A DNA stretch of 17,043 bases, taken from positions 1-17,043 of the forward strand of contig CABVAC010000042.1 in assembly GCA_902496275.1 (NCBI GenBank). The letters are read 5' to 3'. The translations under genes and the position numbers were made by a program. Of the stretch, positions 6,485-13,546 are shown in pieces. The stretch comes from an uncultured Collinsella sp. Its GTDB lineage: Bacteria > Actinomycetota > Coriobacteriia > Coriobacteriales > Coriobacteriaceae. The notes below the pieces were generated by a model. The model did not search any database. It had not been told where the DNA came from and was given only the letters and a program-made list of their open reading frames with translations. Position 1 is the stretch's first letter. Each line of letters begins with the position of its first letter.

Positions 6485-7189
6485 GTGAGCTTTATCAATA
6501 CCATTCGCGAGGACATCAAGACCGTCCAGGCGCAGGACCCCGCCGCGCAAAACGGTCTGGTCATCTTCCTTTCCTATCCTGGCCTGCACGCCAAGTGGAA
6601 CCACGTGCCCGAGCACTGGCTGTGGGAGCACGGTCATCGCTCGCTCGCCCGCGTGCTCTCGCAAATCACCCGCCACATCACCGGCGTCGAGATTCACCCT
6701 GCCGCGCAGATTGGCAAGCACTTCTTTATCGACCACGCCATGGGCGTCGTCATCGGCGAGACCACCATTGTGGGCGACAACTGTGTGCTCTACCAGGGCG
6801 TCACGCTCGGCGGCACCGGCAACGAGACCGGCAAGCGTCACCCCACCCTGGGCAACAATGTCACGGTGGGCACGGGCGCCAAGGTGCTCGGCAACATCCG
6901 CATCGGCAACAACGTCAAGATCGGCGGCAACTCGGTCGTCGTTAAGGACGTGCCCGACAACTGCACCGTCGTGGGCGTGCCGGGACGCATCATCAAGCGC
7001 AACGGCTGCCGCGTGTTCGAGGAGAGTTTCGACGCCAAGCAGCATCGCGAGTACATGCCCGATGACGCCGCCGAGCAGAGTGCCCTCAACCGCCAGGGCA
7101 TCACCGAGAATGCCCGCCGCGTCAAAGAACTCGAGCGAGAGGTGGCCGAGCTCAAAACCCTCGTCGCCAAGCTCATGGACGAACGTTAG
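6485..7189 (+). CDS. cysE: Serine O-acetyltransferase
   Basis: This 234-residue enzyme makes O-acetylserine from serine and acetyl-CoA, the first step of cysteine synthesis. The first ~60 residues are the shortened helical N-domain, followed by a left-handed beta-helix of hexapeptide repeats. By alignment with E. coli CysE, H84 in DHAMG and E69 in GVEIHP take the places of catalytic His158 and Asp143. VTLGGTG (106-112) and GKRHP (116-120) are also present. The C-terminal 30 residues look like a short coiled coil. The GTG at 6485 has GGGAGG about six bases upstream; an upstream ATG at 6410 lies before the likely promoter and is rejected. No cysK is adjacent. The gene is monocistronic and converges on the ABC operon. 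Confidence 0.95.
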   Translation: MSFINTIREDIKTVQAQDPAAQNGLVIFLSYPGLHAKWNHVPEHWLWEHGHRSLARVLSQITRHITGVEIHPAAQIGKHFFIDHAMGVVIGETTIVGDNCVLYQGVTLGGTGNETGKRHPTLGNNVTVGTGAKVLGNIRIGNNVKIGGNSVVVKDVPDNCTVVGVPGRIIKRNGCRVFEESFDAKQHREYMPDDAAEQSALNRQGITENARRVKELEREVAELKTLVAKLMDER

Positions 7190-7230
7190 GAACGCAAGCG
7201 GCACAAAACGACATCGGCACCGACGCAAAA

Positions 7231-7270
7231 GGCGCGCCAGGGAATCAATCCCCGGCGCGCCATTCCTTTT
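7231..7270 (+). terminator. cysE terminator, possibly bidirectional
   Basis: GGCGCGCC (7231-7238) pairs with GGCGCGCC (7254-7261), and GGGA/TCCC pairs inside after an A/C mismatch. ATTCCTTTT follows on the plus strand and AAAA precedes it, so it could also stop the convergent ABC operon. Confidence 0.8.
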
Positions 7271-7271
7271 G

Positions 7272-7302
7272 ATGTGACAAAGGGACTGTCCCTTTGTCAC
7301 AT
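7272..7302. repeat. Perfect 31-base palindrome at the end of the ABC operon
   Basis: Arms ATGTGACAAAGGGAC (7272-7286) and GTCCCTTTGTCACAT (7288-7302) are perfect complements around a single T. The right arm takes in the last base of the exporter stop codon. I recall similar GTGACAAAGGGAC palindromes as dispersed repeats in Coriobacteriia, a point that needs a genome search. Confidence 0.8.
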
Positions 7303-9308
7303 TATGCGAACTGACTCAGATAGAGGTCGGCATAAGCGCCCTCGGCTGCGAGCAGCTCCTTATGCGTGCCCTGCTCGATAATGTTGCCGTGGTCCATGAC
7401 CAAGATCAGGTCGGCGTCCACGATCGTCGACAGGCGATGCGCGATCACAAAGCTCGTGCGCCCGCGCATAAGCGCGTCCATGGCACGGCCGATGGCAAGC
7501 TCGGTACGCGTGTCCACGCTTGAGGTCGCCTCGTCCAGGATGAGAATCGCCGGGTTGTTGAGCAGCACGCGTGCGATGGTCAGCAGCTGACGCTGGCCCT
7601 GGCTGATGCTTTCGGCATCGTTGGCCACGCGCGTGTCGTAGCCCTGCGGCATGGTGCGCACAAAGAAGTCGACCTGCGCGGCACGAGCGGCGGCCACAAT
7701 TTCGTCGCGCGTCGCCTCGGGGCAGCCGTAGGCGATGTTTTCGGCAATCGTGCCATCGAACAGCCAGGCGTCCTGCAGCACCATGCCAAACTGCTGCCGT
7801 AGCTCGCCGCGGTCCATGCGGCTCGTATCCACGCCGTCGAGCGTAATACGCCCGCCGTCAATCTCGTAGAAGCGCATGAGCAGGTTGATGAGCGTCGTCT
7901 TGCCCGCGCCCGTGGTTCCCACCACGGCAATCTTCTGGCCCGGCTCGGCGGTAAACGACACGTCGCGCATAAGCGGCTTGTCGGGCGAATAACCAAAGCG
8001 CACATGCTCAAAGGAGACGCGGCCCTCCACGCGACCCGGCAGCTTGGCGGCCTTGTCCGGCAGCGGATCGGCCTCCATCTCGGGCTCATCGAGCAGGTCG
8101 AACACGCGCTCTGCACTCGCCAGCGCGCTCTGCAGCGAGTTGAAGGTAAACGACAACTGCGTCATGGGCTCGGACGCCTCGTAGATAAACTGGAAGAACG
8201 CCTGGAACACGCCGACGGTCATGTGACCGGCAACCAGCATGCTGCAGCCCACAAGCGCAATAACGATCTGCGCCAAACGGCCGATAAAGCGCACTGCGGG
8301 GCCGACAGCATTGATCATAAAGTCGGCCTTGGTGCTCACACGAGCCAGTTCCTTCGAAGCCTCGTGCACCTCAGCGGAGCTCTGACGTTCGCGGTTAAAC
8401 GCGCGGATCACCAGACGGCCCGAATAGCCTTCCTCGACCGCACTCGTAATCTTGGACACCCACTCCTGGCGCTCGCCCGTCACATCGTGTGTGCGGCGCG
8501 AGACGACCTTCGTCACCAGCAGCGACAGTGCCGTAAAGAACAGAAAGACGAGCGTGAGCGGCACGCTGAACACGAACATCACGCTCACAGCACCAACAAC
8601 CGTGCCGATCGACACGAGCAGCTGCAGCAATCCGCGCTGCATGCTCTCGGACATCTTGTCCAAGTCGTTGGTCGCACGGCTGACTACCTCGCCGGGGCGA
8701 TGTGCATCAAAGTAGGCAAGCGGCAGACGGTTGAGCTTTTGTGCGATGCGGTTGCGCAGGCGCAGGTTGAGGCGTTCGGCCACGCTCGACATCAAAAAGC
8801 TCTGGAGCGCGTAGAACGAAGCAGCGGCCGTCCAGATCATAAAGTAGACGAAAATGGTCTTGCCGCAGTTCTCCCAGGTTATGCTGAAAGTGGTGTCGTT
8901 GGCAAACGCCACCTGAATGTGGCCCCACAGCTCATCGATCACGCGGGCGCTATATGCCGGCGCGGCGGTGTTAAAGATGACATAGAACACAATGCTCGCG
9001 AACACGATATAGAAGCGCCAATGGTCGCCGGCAGCCTCACTCCACAGGCGGCGCACCGTCGCCCAGGTATCCCGAGGTGTCTCGTCCTCGTCTTCGTCGT
9101 CCACGTCGCGCATACGCTCTGCCTCGGCGCGGGCGCGCTCGTCCTCGGCACGTTCGTTTTCCTCGTAGAGCGCTTGGCGGCGAGCCTCGCGCTCGGCTGC
9201 AGCCTTGGCGGCGTCATCCAGCTCGGTCGACGCGGCAGCCGTTTCCTCGACCAGTCCCGCGGCAGCGGCGTCATCAACGCTGCCCTGCTTCTTGAGCTCC
9301 TCGGTCAT
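7302..9308 (-). CDS. ABC exporter half-transporter, catalytically canonical subunit
   Basis: This 668-residue protein is a fused transmembrane and ATPase half-exporter. Residues 1-85 are an unusual charged Ala/Glu/Asp/Arg-rich cytoplasmic extension. An ABC type-1 transmembrane domain spans about 95-400, and the ATPase domain about 425-668. The ATPase shows Walker A GTTGAGKT (464-471), Q512, Walker B ILILDE with catalytic E593, and H-loop H624. The signature is SISQGQ (567-572) rather than LSGGQ. The ATG at 9308 was chosen over GTG at 9317 because GGAGG lies eight bases before it. It starts one base after the previous gene's stop, implying translational coupling and heterodimer formation with that product. 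Substrate is unknown; multidrug or lipid export is typical of such MarR-linked pairs. Confidence 0.93.
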   Translation of the reverse strand: MTEELKKQGSVDDAAAAGLVEETAAASTELDDAAKAAAEREARRQALYEENERAEDERARAEAERMRDVDDEDEDETPRDTWATVRRLWSEAAGDHWRFYIVFASIVFYVIFNTAAPAYSARVIDELWGHIQVAFANDTTFSITWENCGKTIFVYFMIWTAAASFYALQSFLMSSVAERLNLRLRNRIAQKLNRLPLAYFDAHRPGEVVSRATNDLDKMSESMQRGLLQLLVSIGTVVGAVSVMFVFSVPLTLVFLFFTALSLLVTKVVSRRTHDVTGERQEWVSKITSAVEEGYSGRLVIRAFNRERQSSAEVHEASKELARVSTKADFMINAVGPAVRFIGRLAQIVIALVGCSMLVAGHMTVGVFQAFFQFIYEASEPMTQLSFTFNSLQSALASAERVFDLLDEPEMEADPLPDKAAKLPGRVEGRVSFEHVRFGYSPDKPLMRDVSFTAEPGQKIAVVGTTGAGKTTLINLLMRFYEIDGGRITLDGVDTSRMDRGELRQQFGMVLQDAWLFDGTIAENIAYGCPEATRDEIVAAARAAQVDFFVRTMPQGYDTRVANDAESISQGQRQLLTIARVLLNNPAILILDEATSSVDTRTELAIGRAMDALMRGRTSFVIAHRLSTIVDADLILVMDHGNIIEQGTHKELLAAEGAYADLYLSQFA

Positions 9309-9309
9309 G

Positions 9310-11046
9310 CTACTCACCTCCCTTCATCTGCGATTCCGCGATGGCGCGGTACACCTCGCAGGTTTCCATAAGCTCGCCATGCGTGCCCAGACCCACAACC
9401 TCGCCATCCTTGAGCACGACGATCTGGTCGGCGTGCAAGATCGTCGAGATGCGCTGCGCGATGATGAGCACCGCAGCGTCACGCGTCTCGTCTTGCAACG
9501 CATGACGCAGGGCGGCATCGGTCTTAAAGTCCAGGGCCGAAAAACTGTCATCGAAGATATATAGATCGGCATGCTTCATGAGCGCACGGGCGATTGCCAA
9601 ACGCTGGCGCTGGCCGCCCGAAAAGTTCGTGCCGCCCTGCGCCACCGGGGTATCGAGCCCCTGCGGTTGGTCGAGCACAAAGGTGCTCTGGGCAACCTCA
9701 AGCGCATGAAGCATGTCCGCCTCGGTCGCGTCCTCGTTGCCAAAGCGCAAATTGCTTGCCACGGTGCCCGAGAACAGCCACGCCTTCTGCGGCACATAGG
9801 ATATGTGCCCGCGAATCTCACCTTGCGAAAGCTCGCGCAGGTCGACGCCGTCCAGGCGAATGGCGCCCTTGGTGGCATCGTGGAAGCGCAACAAGAGCTT
9901 GGCCACCGTCGATTTGCCCGAGCCTGTCGAGCCAACGATCGCAGTCGTCTGACCGCGACGGCAGGCAAAGCTCAGGTCGCACAGGGTGTCCTCGTCGGCA
10001 TCGTCAAAGCGAAACGACATGTGGTCGAACACGGCCACCGCATCGGCTTCGTCTTGGGGCTCGCGCGCCCCGTCATCCAGCGTGCGCTCGCCATCGACGA
10101 TGCTCGGCTCAATCTCCAACACCTGCTGCGCACGGTTCAGGCACGCGGCAGCACGCGGAAGCGTCAGCACCACCATCTGGGCCATCATCACAAAGAACAG
10201 GATCAGAATTGCATACTCCAGCACCGCCGAGATACTCGCAATCTGCATGGCGTGGGCGCCTACGCGGTTGCCGCCCACCCACAGCACCGCCACCTCGGCG
10301 ATGTTCATCAAAAAGAAGCTTGAGCTGTCGAGGCCCACAAACAGGTGGTTGACTTTGATGGCGTTGGCGGCGTATTCGCTAAACACCTCGTCCAGACGCC
10401 GTTCCTCGTGGCGCTCCTTGTTAAACGCACGGATGACGCGCACGCCCACAATATTCTCGCGCAGCACCACGTTCATGCGGTCGATAAAGCCCTGTAGGCG
10501 CATAAAAATCGGCGCCGCGTTGGCAACCGTAAAGACCGCCGCCACCAGCACAATCGCAACGACTACGCCCAGAAGCGTGCCCATGGCGGGATCGATAAAC
10601 CAGGCGAAGATGATGCCCGCCACAGCCAAAAACGGCACGGGCAGCACCAGCTGAATCGTCTGCAGAATCGCTTGCTGAATCACGTTGATGTCGTTGAGCG
10701 AGCGCGTGATCATCGATCCGGTGCCAAAGCGCTCAAAATCGCTGGCCGCGAGCTCGAGCGATTTGTCGTACACGGCATTGCGGATATCGCAAGCCACGTT
10801 GGCGGCCAGGCGCGCCGAAAGATAGCAGCCCAGCACCGTGCCGCCGCTAGCCATGCTGGTCGCGATAAACATGTATAGGCCGTTGCGTAAAATGTAGTCG
10901 ACATCGCCCGTGGTAATACCGGTGTTGACCATGTTCGCCAGCATCGTGGGCACCAGCAGCGTGCCGATGTTGTCGATTAGCAGCACCAACAACGTCACCG
11001 CGACAAGCCCTCGATATGGCTTTAGAAACCTCATTAACAGTCGCAC
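9310..11046 (-). CDS. ABC exporter half-transporter, degenerate-site subunit
   Basis: This 578-residue half-exporter has its transmembrane domain at about 1-310 and ATPase at about 335-578. Walker A is GSTGSGKS (372-379), Q420 is the Q-loop, and the signature is a canonical FSGGQ (475-479). The Walker B end reads YIFDD, so the catalytic glutamate is replaced by D500, and the H-loop histidine is replaced by Q531 in IIAQRIST. These are the usual marks of the non-hydrolysing site of heterodimeric exporters such as TM287/288 and BmrCD. The GTG at 11046 overlaps the end of marR by 13 bases and has AGGTGA about nine bases upstream. An ATG four codons later is the alternative. The operon order marR, this gene, then its partner supports one functional exporter. 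Confidence 0.93.
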   Translation of the reverse strand: MRLLMRFLKPYRGLVAVTLLVLLIDNIGTLLVPTMLANMVNTGITTGDVDYILRNGLYMFIATSMASGGTVLGCYLSARLAANVACDIRNAVYDKSLELAASDFERFGTGSMITRSLNDINVIQQAILQTIQLVLPVPFLAVAGIIFAWFIDPAMGTLLGVVVAIVLVAAVFTVANAAPIFMRLQGFIDRMNVVLRENIVGVRVIRAFNKERHEERRLDEVFSEYAANAIKVNHLFVGLDSSSFFLMNIAEVAVLWVGGNRVGAHAMQIASISAVLEYAILILFFVMMAQMVVLTLPRAAACLNRAQQVLEIEPSIVDGERTLDDGAREPQDEADAVAVFDHMSFRFDDADEDTLCDLSFACRRGQTTAIVGSTGSGKSTVAKLLLRFHDATKGAIRLDGVDLRELSQGEIRGHISYVPQKAWLFSGTVASNLRFGNEDATEADMLHALEVAQSTFVLDQPQGLDTPVAQGGTNFSGGQRQRLAIARALMKHADLYIFDDSFSALDFKTDAALRHALQDETRDAAVLIIAQRISTILHADQIVVLKDGEVVGLGTHGELMETCEVYRAIAESQMKGGE

Positions 11047-11534
11047 GACTCCCCCTCACCTTGATTCTCGGCTTGGCTCTCGGCAGCGATATGCTGCTTA
11101 AAGGCATCGCACTCCTCGCCGAGCACCTGAGAGAATTTGCCGACCAAGCGCATAATCTCGCGCTGCTCACATGGCTCAAGCGCGCCAAAGGCTCGCTGTT
11201 CGGCCTTGAGTGCCGGCAGCGCATAACGCTCGGCAAATCGCCTGCCCTCTTCGGTCAGGCTCACAACCTTGTTCTTACGGCTGCCTTCGGCAAACTCCAA
11301 CGTTGCGAAGCCCCGCGCCGTCAAGGTTTTAATTGCCGAGTTGATGGTCTGCTTGCTGTAGAACCATTCGCTTGTCAGACGGCTTACGGCAATACTGCCG
11401 CCCGCCGTGCTGGTATCGACGAGCATCCAGTAAGCGCAGTCCGAAAGGCCGCAGGCGCGCGAGAACTCCGAATAGATATGGTCGAGTCCATTGAGCAACC
11501 GATCAAAGTCGACCAGCGTAACCGCACTATTCAT
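11034..11534 (-). CDS. MarR-family transcriptional regulator
   Basis: This 166-residue regulator is the first gene of the exporter operon. A winged helix spans roughly residues 45-105, with SRLTSEWFYSKQTINSAIKTL as the recognition region (21 residues, about 51-71) followed by a short wing around GSRKNKVVSLTEEG. A helical dimerisation arm and an acidic tail containing Cys residues (ESCDC) close the protein. The ATG at 11534 has GGTGGG about four bases upstream. A consensus-like promoter with two direct repeats lies just before it, suggesting autorepression of the operon that is relieved by the exported compound or a related one. That is inference from architecture, not from a known ligand. Confidence 0.9.
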   Translation of the reverse strand: MNSAVTLVDFDRLLNGLDHIYSEFSRACGLSDCAYWMLVDTSTAGGSIAVSRLTSEWFYSKQTINSAIKTLTARGFATLEFAEGSRKNKVVSLTEEGRRFAERYALPALKAEQRAFGALEPCEQREIMRLVGKFSQVLGEECDAFKQHIAAESQAENQGEGESCDC

Positions 11535-11548
11535 CTATCCCACCATTC

Positions 11549-11610
11549 AATTGTCCGATTTTTGACCAATTATGTGTCTCTAGATTAGTCCGAGTTTTGA
11601 CTATCGTCAA
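11549..11610 (-). promoter_or_regulatory. marR-ABC operon promoter with direct-repeat operator candidates
   Basis: On the minus strand, TTGACG (11610-11605), a 17-base spacer and TAATCT (11587-11582) form a good promoter. Two 19-base direct repeats with 15 identities (plus-strand 11549-11567 and 11584-11602, core GTCCGANTTTTGAC) lie 35 bases apart. One fills the -35/-10 spacer and the other lies downstream of the transcription start. This placement suits repression by MarR. Confidence 0.6.
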
Positions 11611-11653
11611 CAGGCTCTCCGCAAATGTGTGCATTTTTATGGCCGATCGGCAG

Positions 11654-11689
11654 AAAAAGACCGCCGGCGCGGGGGCGGCGCCAGCGGTC
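11654..11689 (-). terminator. Terminator of the 96-residue orphan gene
   Basis: On the minus strand GACCGCTGGCGC pairs with GCGCCGGCGGTC over 12 bp (one wobble) around a 7-base C-rich loop, followed by TTTTTCT. It lies 27 bases past the stop codon at 11716. Confidence 0.9.
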
Positions 11690-11715
11690 ACGTGAAAATC
11701 GAGTTTTATTGCCTG

Positions 11716-12006
11716 TTAAGCGGCGACGGCCTCATAGACCGTAGCGCCCGAGAAGCTGTCATGCAGGCTCTTGCCGGCAATCCACGGCAGCTCGACGACC
11801 TCGCAGACCGTGTTGACCAGCTCGGAGCAGTCAGTAAAGTGGCCCTTGTCGTTGAGGGCCTCGCAATCCTGAACACGCCAATAGCCATCGGTGTGCGTGA
11901 TGTAGTACTCGTGATCGTTGATCGACACGAAAGCGCGCGTCTTGGAACGCAGCAGCTTCAGAAATCCTTCGAAGTCGGTCTCGACGACATCTCCAGCCTG
12001 GAACAT
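11716..12006 (-). CDS. Small acidic protein of unknown function
   Basis: This is a 96-residue protein I do not recognise. Its start is well defined, with a strong GGAGGT six bases before the ATG, and it has its own terminator, so expression is likely. It has no signal peptide or membrane segment. The N-terminal part, starting MFQAGDVVETDFEGFL, reads as an alternating beta/alpha fold. The middle SINDHEYYITHTDGYWRV (48-ish region) looks like paired beta strands, and the C-terminal half has conserved-looking Cys, Trp and acidic residues. The gene stands alone between marR and a divergent nitroreductase. It may be a lineage-specific cytoplasmic protein; no function is proposed. Confidence 0.8.
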   Translation of the reverse strand: MFQAGDVVETDFEGFLKLLRSKTRAFVSINDHEYYITHTDGYWRVQDCEALNDKGHFTDCSELVNTVCEVVELPWIAGKSLHDSFSGATVYEAVAA

Positions 12007-12025
12007 GATGTTACCTCCTGGCCCG

Positions 12026-12040
12026 GCGCCACCATGGCGC
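12026..12040 (-). promoter_or_regulatory. Hairpin next to the ribosome site of the orphan gene
   Basis: GCGCCA-TGG-TGGCGC on the minus strand is a perfect 6-bp stem with a 3-base loop, ending 6 bases before the GGAGGT. It could modulate translation or mRNA stability. The remaining bases up to 12300 hold no gene; a TTGACC at 12232 lacks a properly spaced -10. Confidence 0.3.
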
Positions 12041-12300
12041 GTTGATAAACGTTGGTGCTCCTTTAGTAAAACCTTTATCAGAGGTTATGCGTTCGTCATT
12101 TAGGCAAGTGGTAAAAAACCGCAGGGTAGACGGGATAAAACGTTTAACCATCCCATTTGTTTGTCACATTCTGAAGGTACTTTTATGCAAACCCACTTTC
12201 CCAATTGGAATCCATCCTTTTGGCCGGGCAATTGACCGTCTATCGTTTGAGCCCGACGGGTATGAACGTGGCATCTGCAACGCCACCGCAAGGAGACACC

Positions 12301-12822
12301 ATGGAGACCATCGAAGCGCTCATTCACCGCCGCAGCTGCCGCAACTACAGCGATCGTCCCGTCGAGGCCGAAAAGCTTGCGCGTATTATCGAAGCCGGCC
12401 AATATGCACCGAGCGGCATGGGCCGCCAACCGGTGACGTTTGTCGCCGTCACCGACCCCGCGACCGTCGAGCGTCTCTCACAGCTCAACGCCCAGGTCAT
12501 GGGCAGCAACAGCGACCCCTTCTATGGCGCCAAGACCGTTGTGGTGGTGCTGGTTGACCGCAGCGTGCCCACACATCTGGAAGACGGCTCGCTCGCCATG
12601 GGCAACCTGCTCAACGCCGCCTATGCACTGGGTGTCGATTCGTGCTGGATTCACCGCGCGCATGAGGTCTTTGACTCGCCCGAGGGCCTGGAGCTGCTGG
12701 CCAGCTGGGGCCTGCCCGCCGACGGCAGCCTGCGCGGTGTCGGTAACTGCATTCTTGGCTACGCCGAGGACACGCTACCCGAGGCAAAGCCGCGCCGCAG
12801 CAACGTGGTGTACGTGAAATAG
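12301..12822 (+). CDS. Nitroreductase-family flavoprotein
   Basis: This 173-residue FMN-dependent oxidoreductase is of the short nitroreductase type. The N-terminal RRSCRNY (10-16) is the FMN-phosphate-binding signature, and YAPSGMGRQP supplies the second conserved FMN contact. Later GNLLNAAYALGVDSCWIH matches the dimer-interface helix, and LGYAED is the usual C-terminal strand region. Such enzymes reduce nitro compounds, quinones or flavins with NAD(P)H; the physiological substrate is unknown. The ATG at 12301 has AGGAG five or six bases upstream. It stands alone, divergent from the orphan gene and convergent with the membrane protein at 12887, with a palindromic repeat in between. Confidence 0.93.
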   Translation: METIEALIHRRSCRNYSDRPVEAEKLARIIEAGQYAPSGMGRQPVTFVAVTDPATVERLSQLNAQVMGSNSDPFYGAKTVVVVLVDRSVPTHLEDGSLAMGNLLNAAYALGVDSCWIHRAHEVFDSPEGLELLASWGLPADGSLRGVGNCILGYAEDTLPEAKPRRSNVVYVK

Positions 12823-12838
12823 TACAGGAACGTCAGCA

Positions 12839-12877
12839 GGGGTAGCTAATTTGGGACGGGGCTATTTTAGCTACCCC
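12839..12877. repeat. Palindromic repeat between convergent genes
   Basis: Perfect 11-bp arms GGGGTAGCTAA (12839-12849) and TTAGCTACCCC (12867-12877) enclose a 17-base loop. There is no T-run on either side, so it is not a standard terminator, although its position between convergent stops would suit one. It is similar in style to the palindrome at 7272-7302. Confidence 0.6.
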
Positions 12878-12886
12878 ACTCGCAAC

Positions 12887-13462
12887 TTATATTGACGTCG
12901 CCGTTGTCGTCGTTTCGTTCGTCTGGGCCGTTTCGACGTCGTCGCCTTGCTTGTCTTCGTCCTTTTGCGCATCGGCGATGGTGGAGGCCGCCGCGACGAT
13001 GCCGCGCTGGGGCGCGACGCCCGTCTGGGCCTGAGCGCCCTCGACAACTTCTGTACCTACATGCGCGAGCTCGGGCGATTTAAACATTGCGTCCAAGTTG
13101 GCGCCACCGCCGGCATATCCGAGCGCAGCGAGCGCGATGACGATCACTGCAACGGCGGCCACGATCGGAACATAACGATGCCAACCAGCAGGATTGAGCC
13201 CGCTGCGGCGAGCCGCCCCGCGGCTGATGTAACCAAGCGTTCCGTCGTGCTTGAGCTTTGAGCCCACCACGCGTTTGCGGCCCCACAGCGAGGACTCTGC
13301 CTGCATTGCCAAGCGGGCGCTTGCCGAAGGATAGCCGTATTTAGTGCGCTTGAACGAGCCATCAAACCCCGAGGCGTGTTTACCCCACGTCACCGATGTT
13401 GTGCGTCGGTTAACCGGCGCGGCACTCCGCCTTCTGCGGCTCGGTTTTGAAGTCTCAGCCAT
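12887..13462 (-). CDS. Single-pass membrane protein of unknown function
   Basis: This 191-residue protein is not recognised. Residues 1-96 are strongly basic and Ser/Arg-rich (KPSRRRRS at 6-13). A single hydrophobic helix spans about 97-117 (VPIVAAVAVIVIALAALGY). The C-terminal 70 residues are Ala-rich and acidic, ending in a Thr-rich stretch. By the positive-inside rule the N-terminus is cytoplasmic and the tail is outside. The ATG at 13462 follows GAGGG closely; an 18-codon upstream extension starts at a frame with no ribosome site. A 17-bp-spaced promoter lies upstream. Basic tail plus anchor suggests binding to nucleic acid or an acidic partner at the membrane, which is speculation. Confidence 0.8.
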   Translation of the reverse strand: MAETSKPSRRRRSAAPVNRRTTSVTWGKHASGFDGSFKRTKYGYPSASARLAMQAESSLWGRKRVVGSKLKHDGTLGYISRGAARRSGLNPAGWHRYVPIVAAVAVIVIALAALGYAGGGANLDAMFKSPELAHVGTEVVEGAQAQTGVAPQRGIVAAASTIADAQKDEDKQGDDVETAQTNETTTTATSI

Positions 13463-13506
13463 ATGCCCTCGCACGCCGTAACCAAATCGAAACAATAACG
13501 CTTTGG

Positions 13507-13535
13507 ACTGTAGCACACGCGTCGCGCGCGGTCAC
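13507..13535 (-). promoter_or_regulatory. Candidate promoter of the membrane protein gene
   Basis: On the minus strand GTGACC (13535-13530), 17 bases, then TACAGT (13512-13507). Each hexamer matches consensus at four of six positions. It lies 45 bases before the start codon. Confidence 0.4.
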
Positions 13536-13546
13536 GGGCGCCTCGC

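Noticed and set aside
8004..9371. 455-codon plus-strand frame opposite the exporter
   Set aside because: Antisense shadow of a clear ABC transporter; no start signal.
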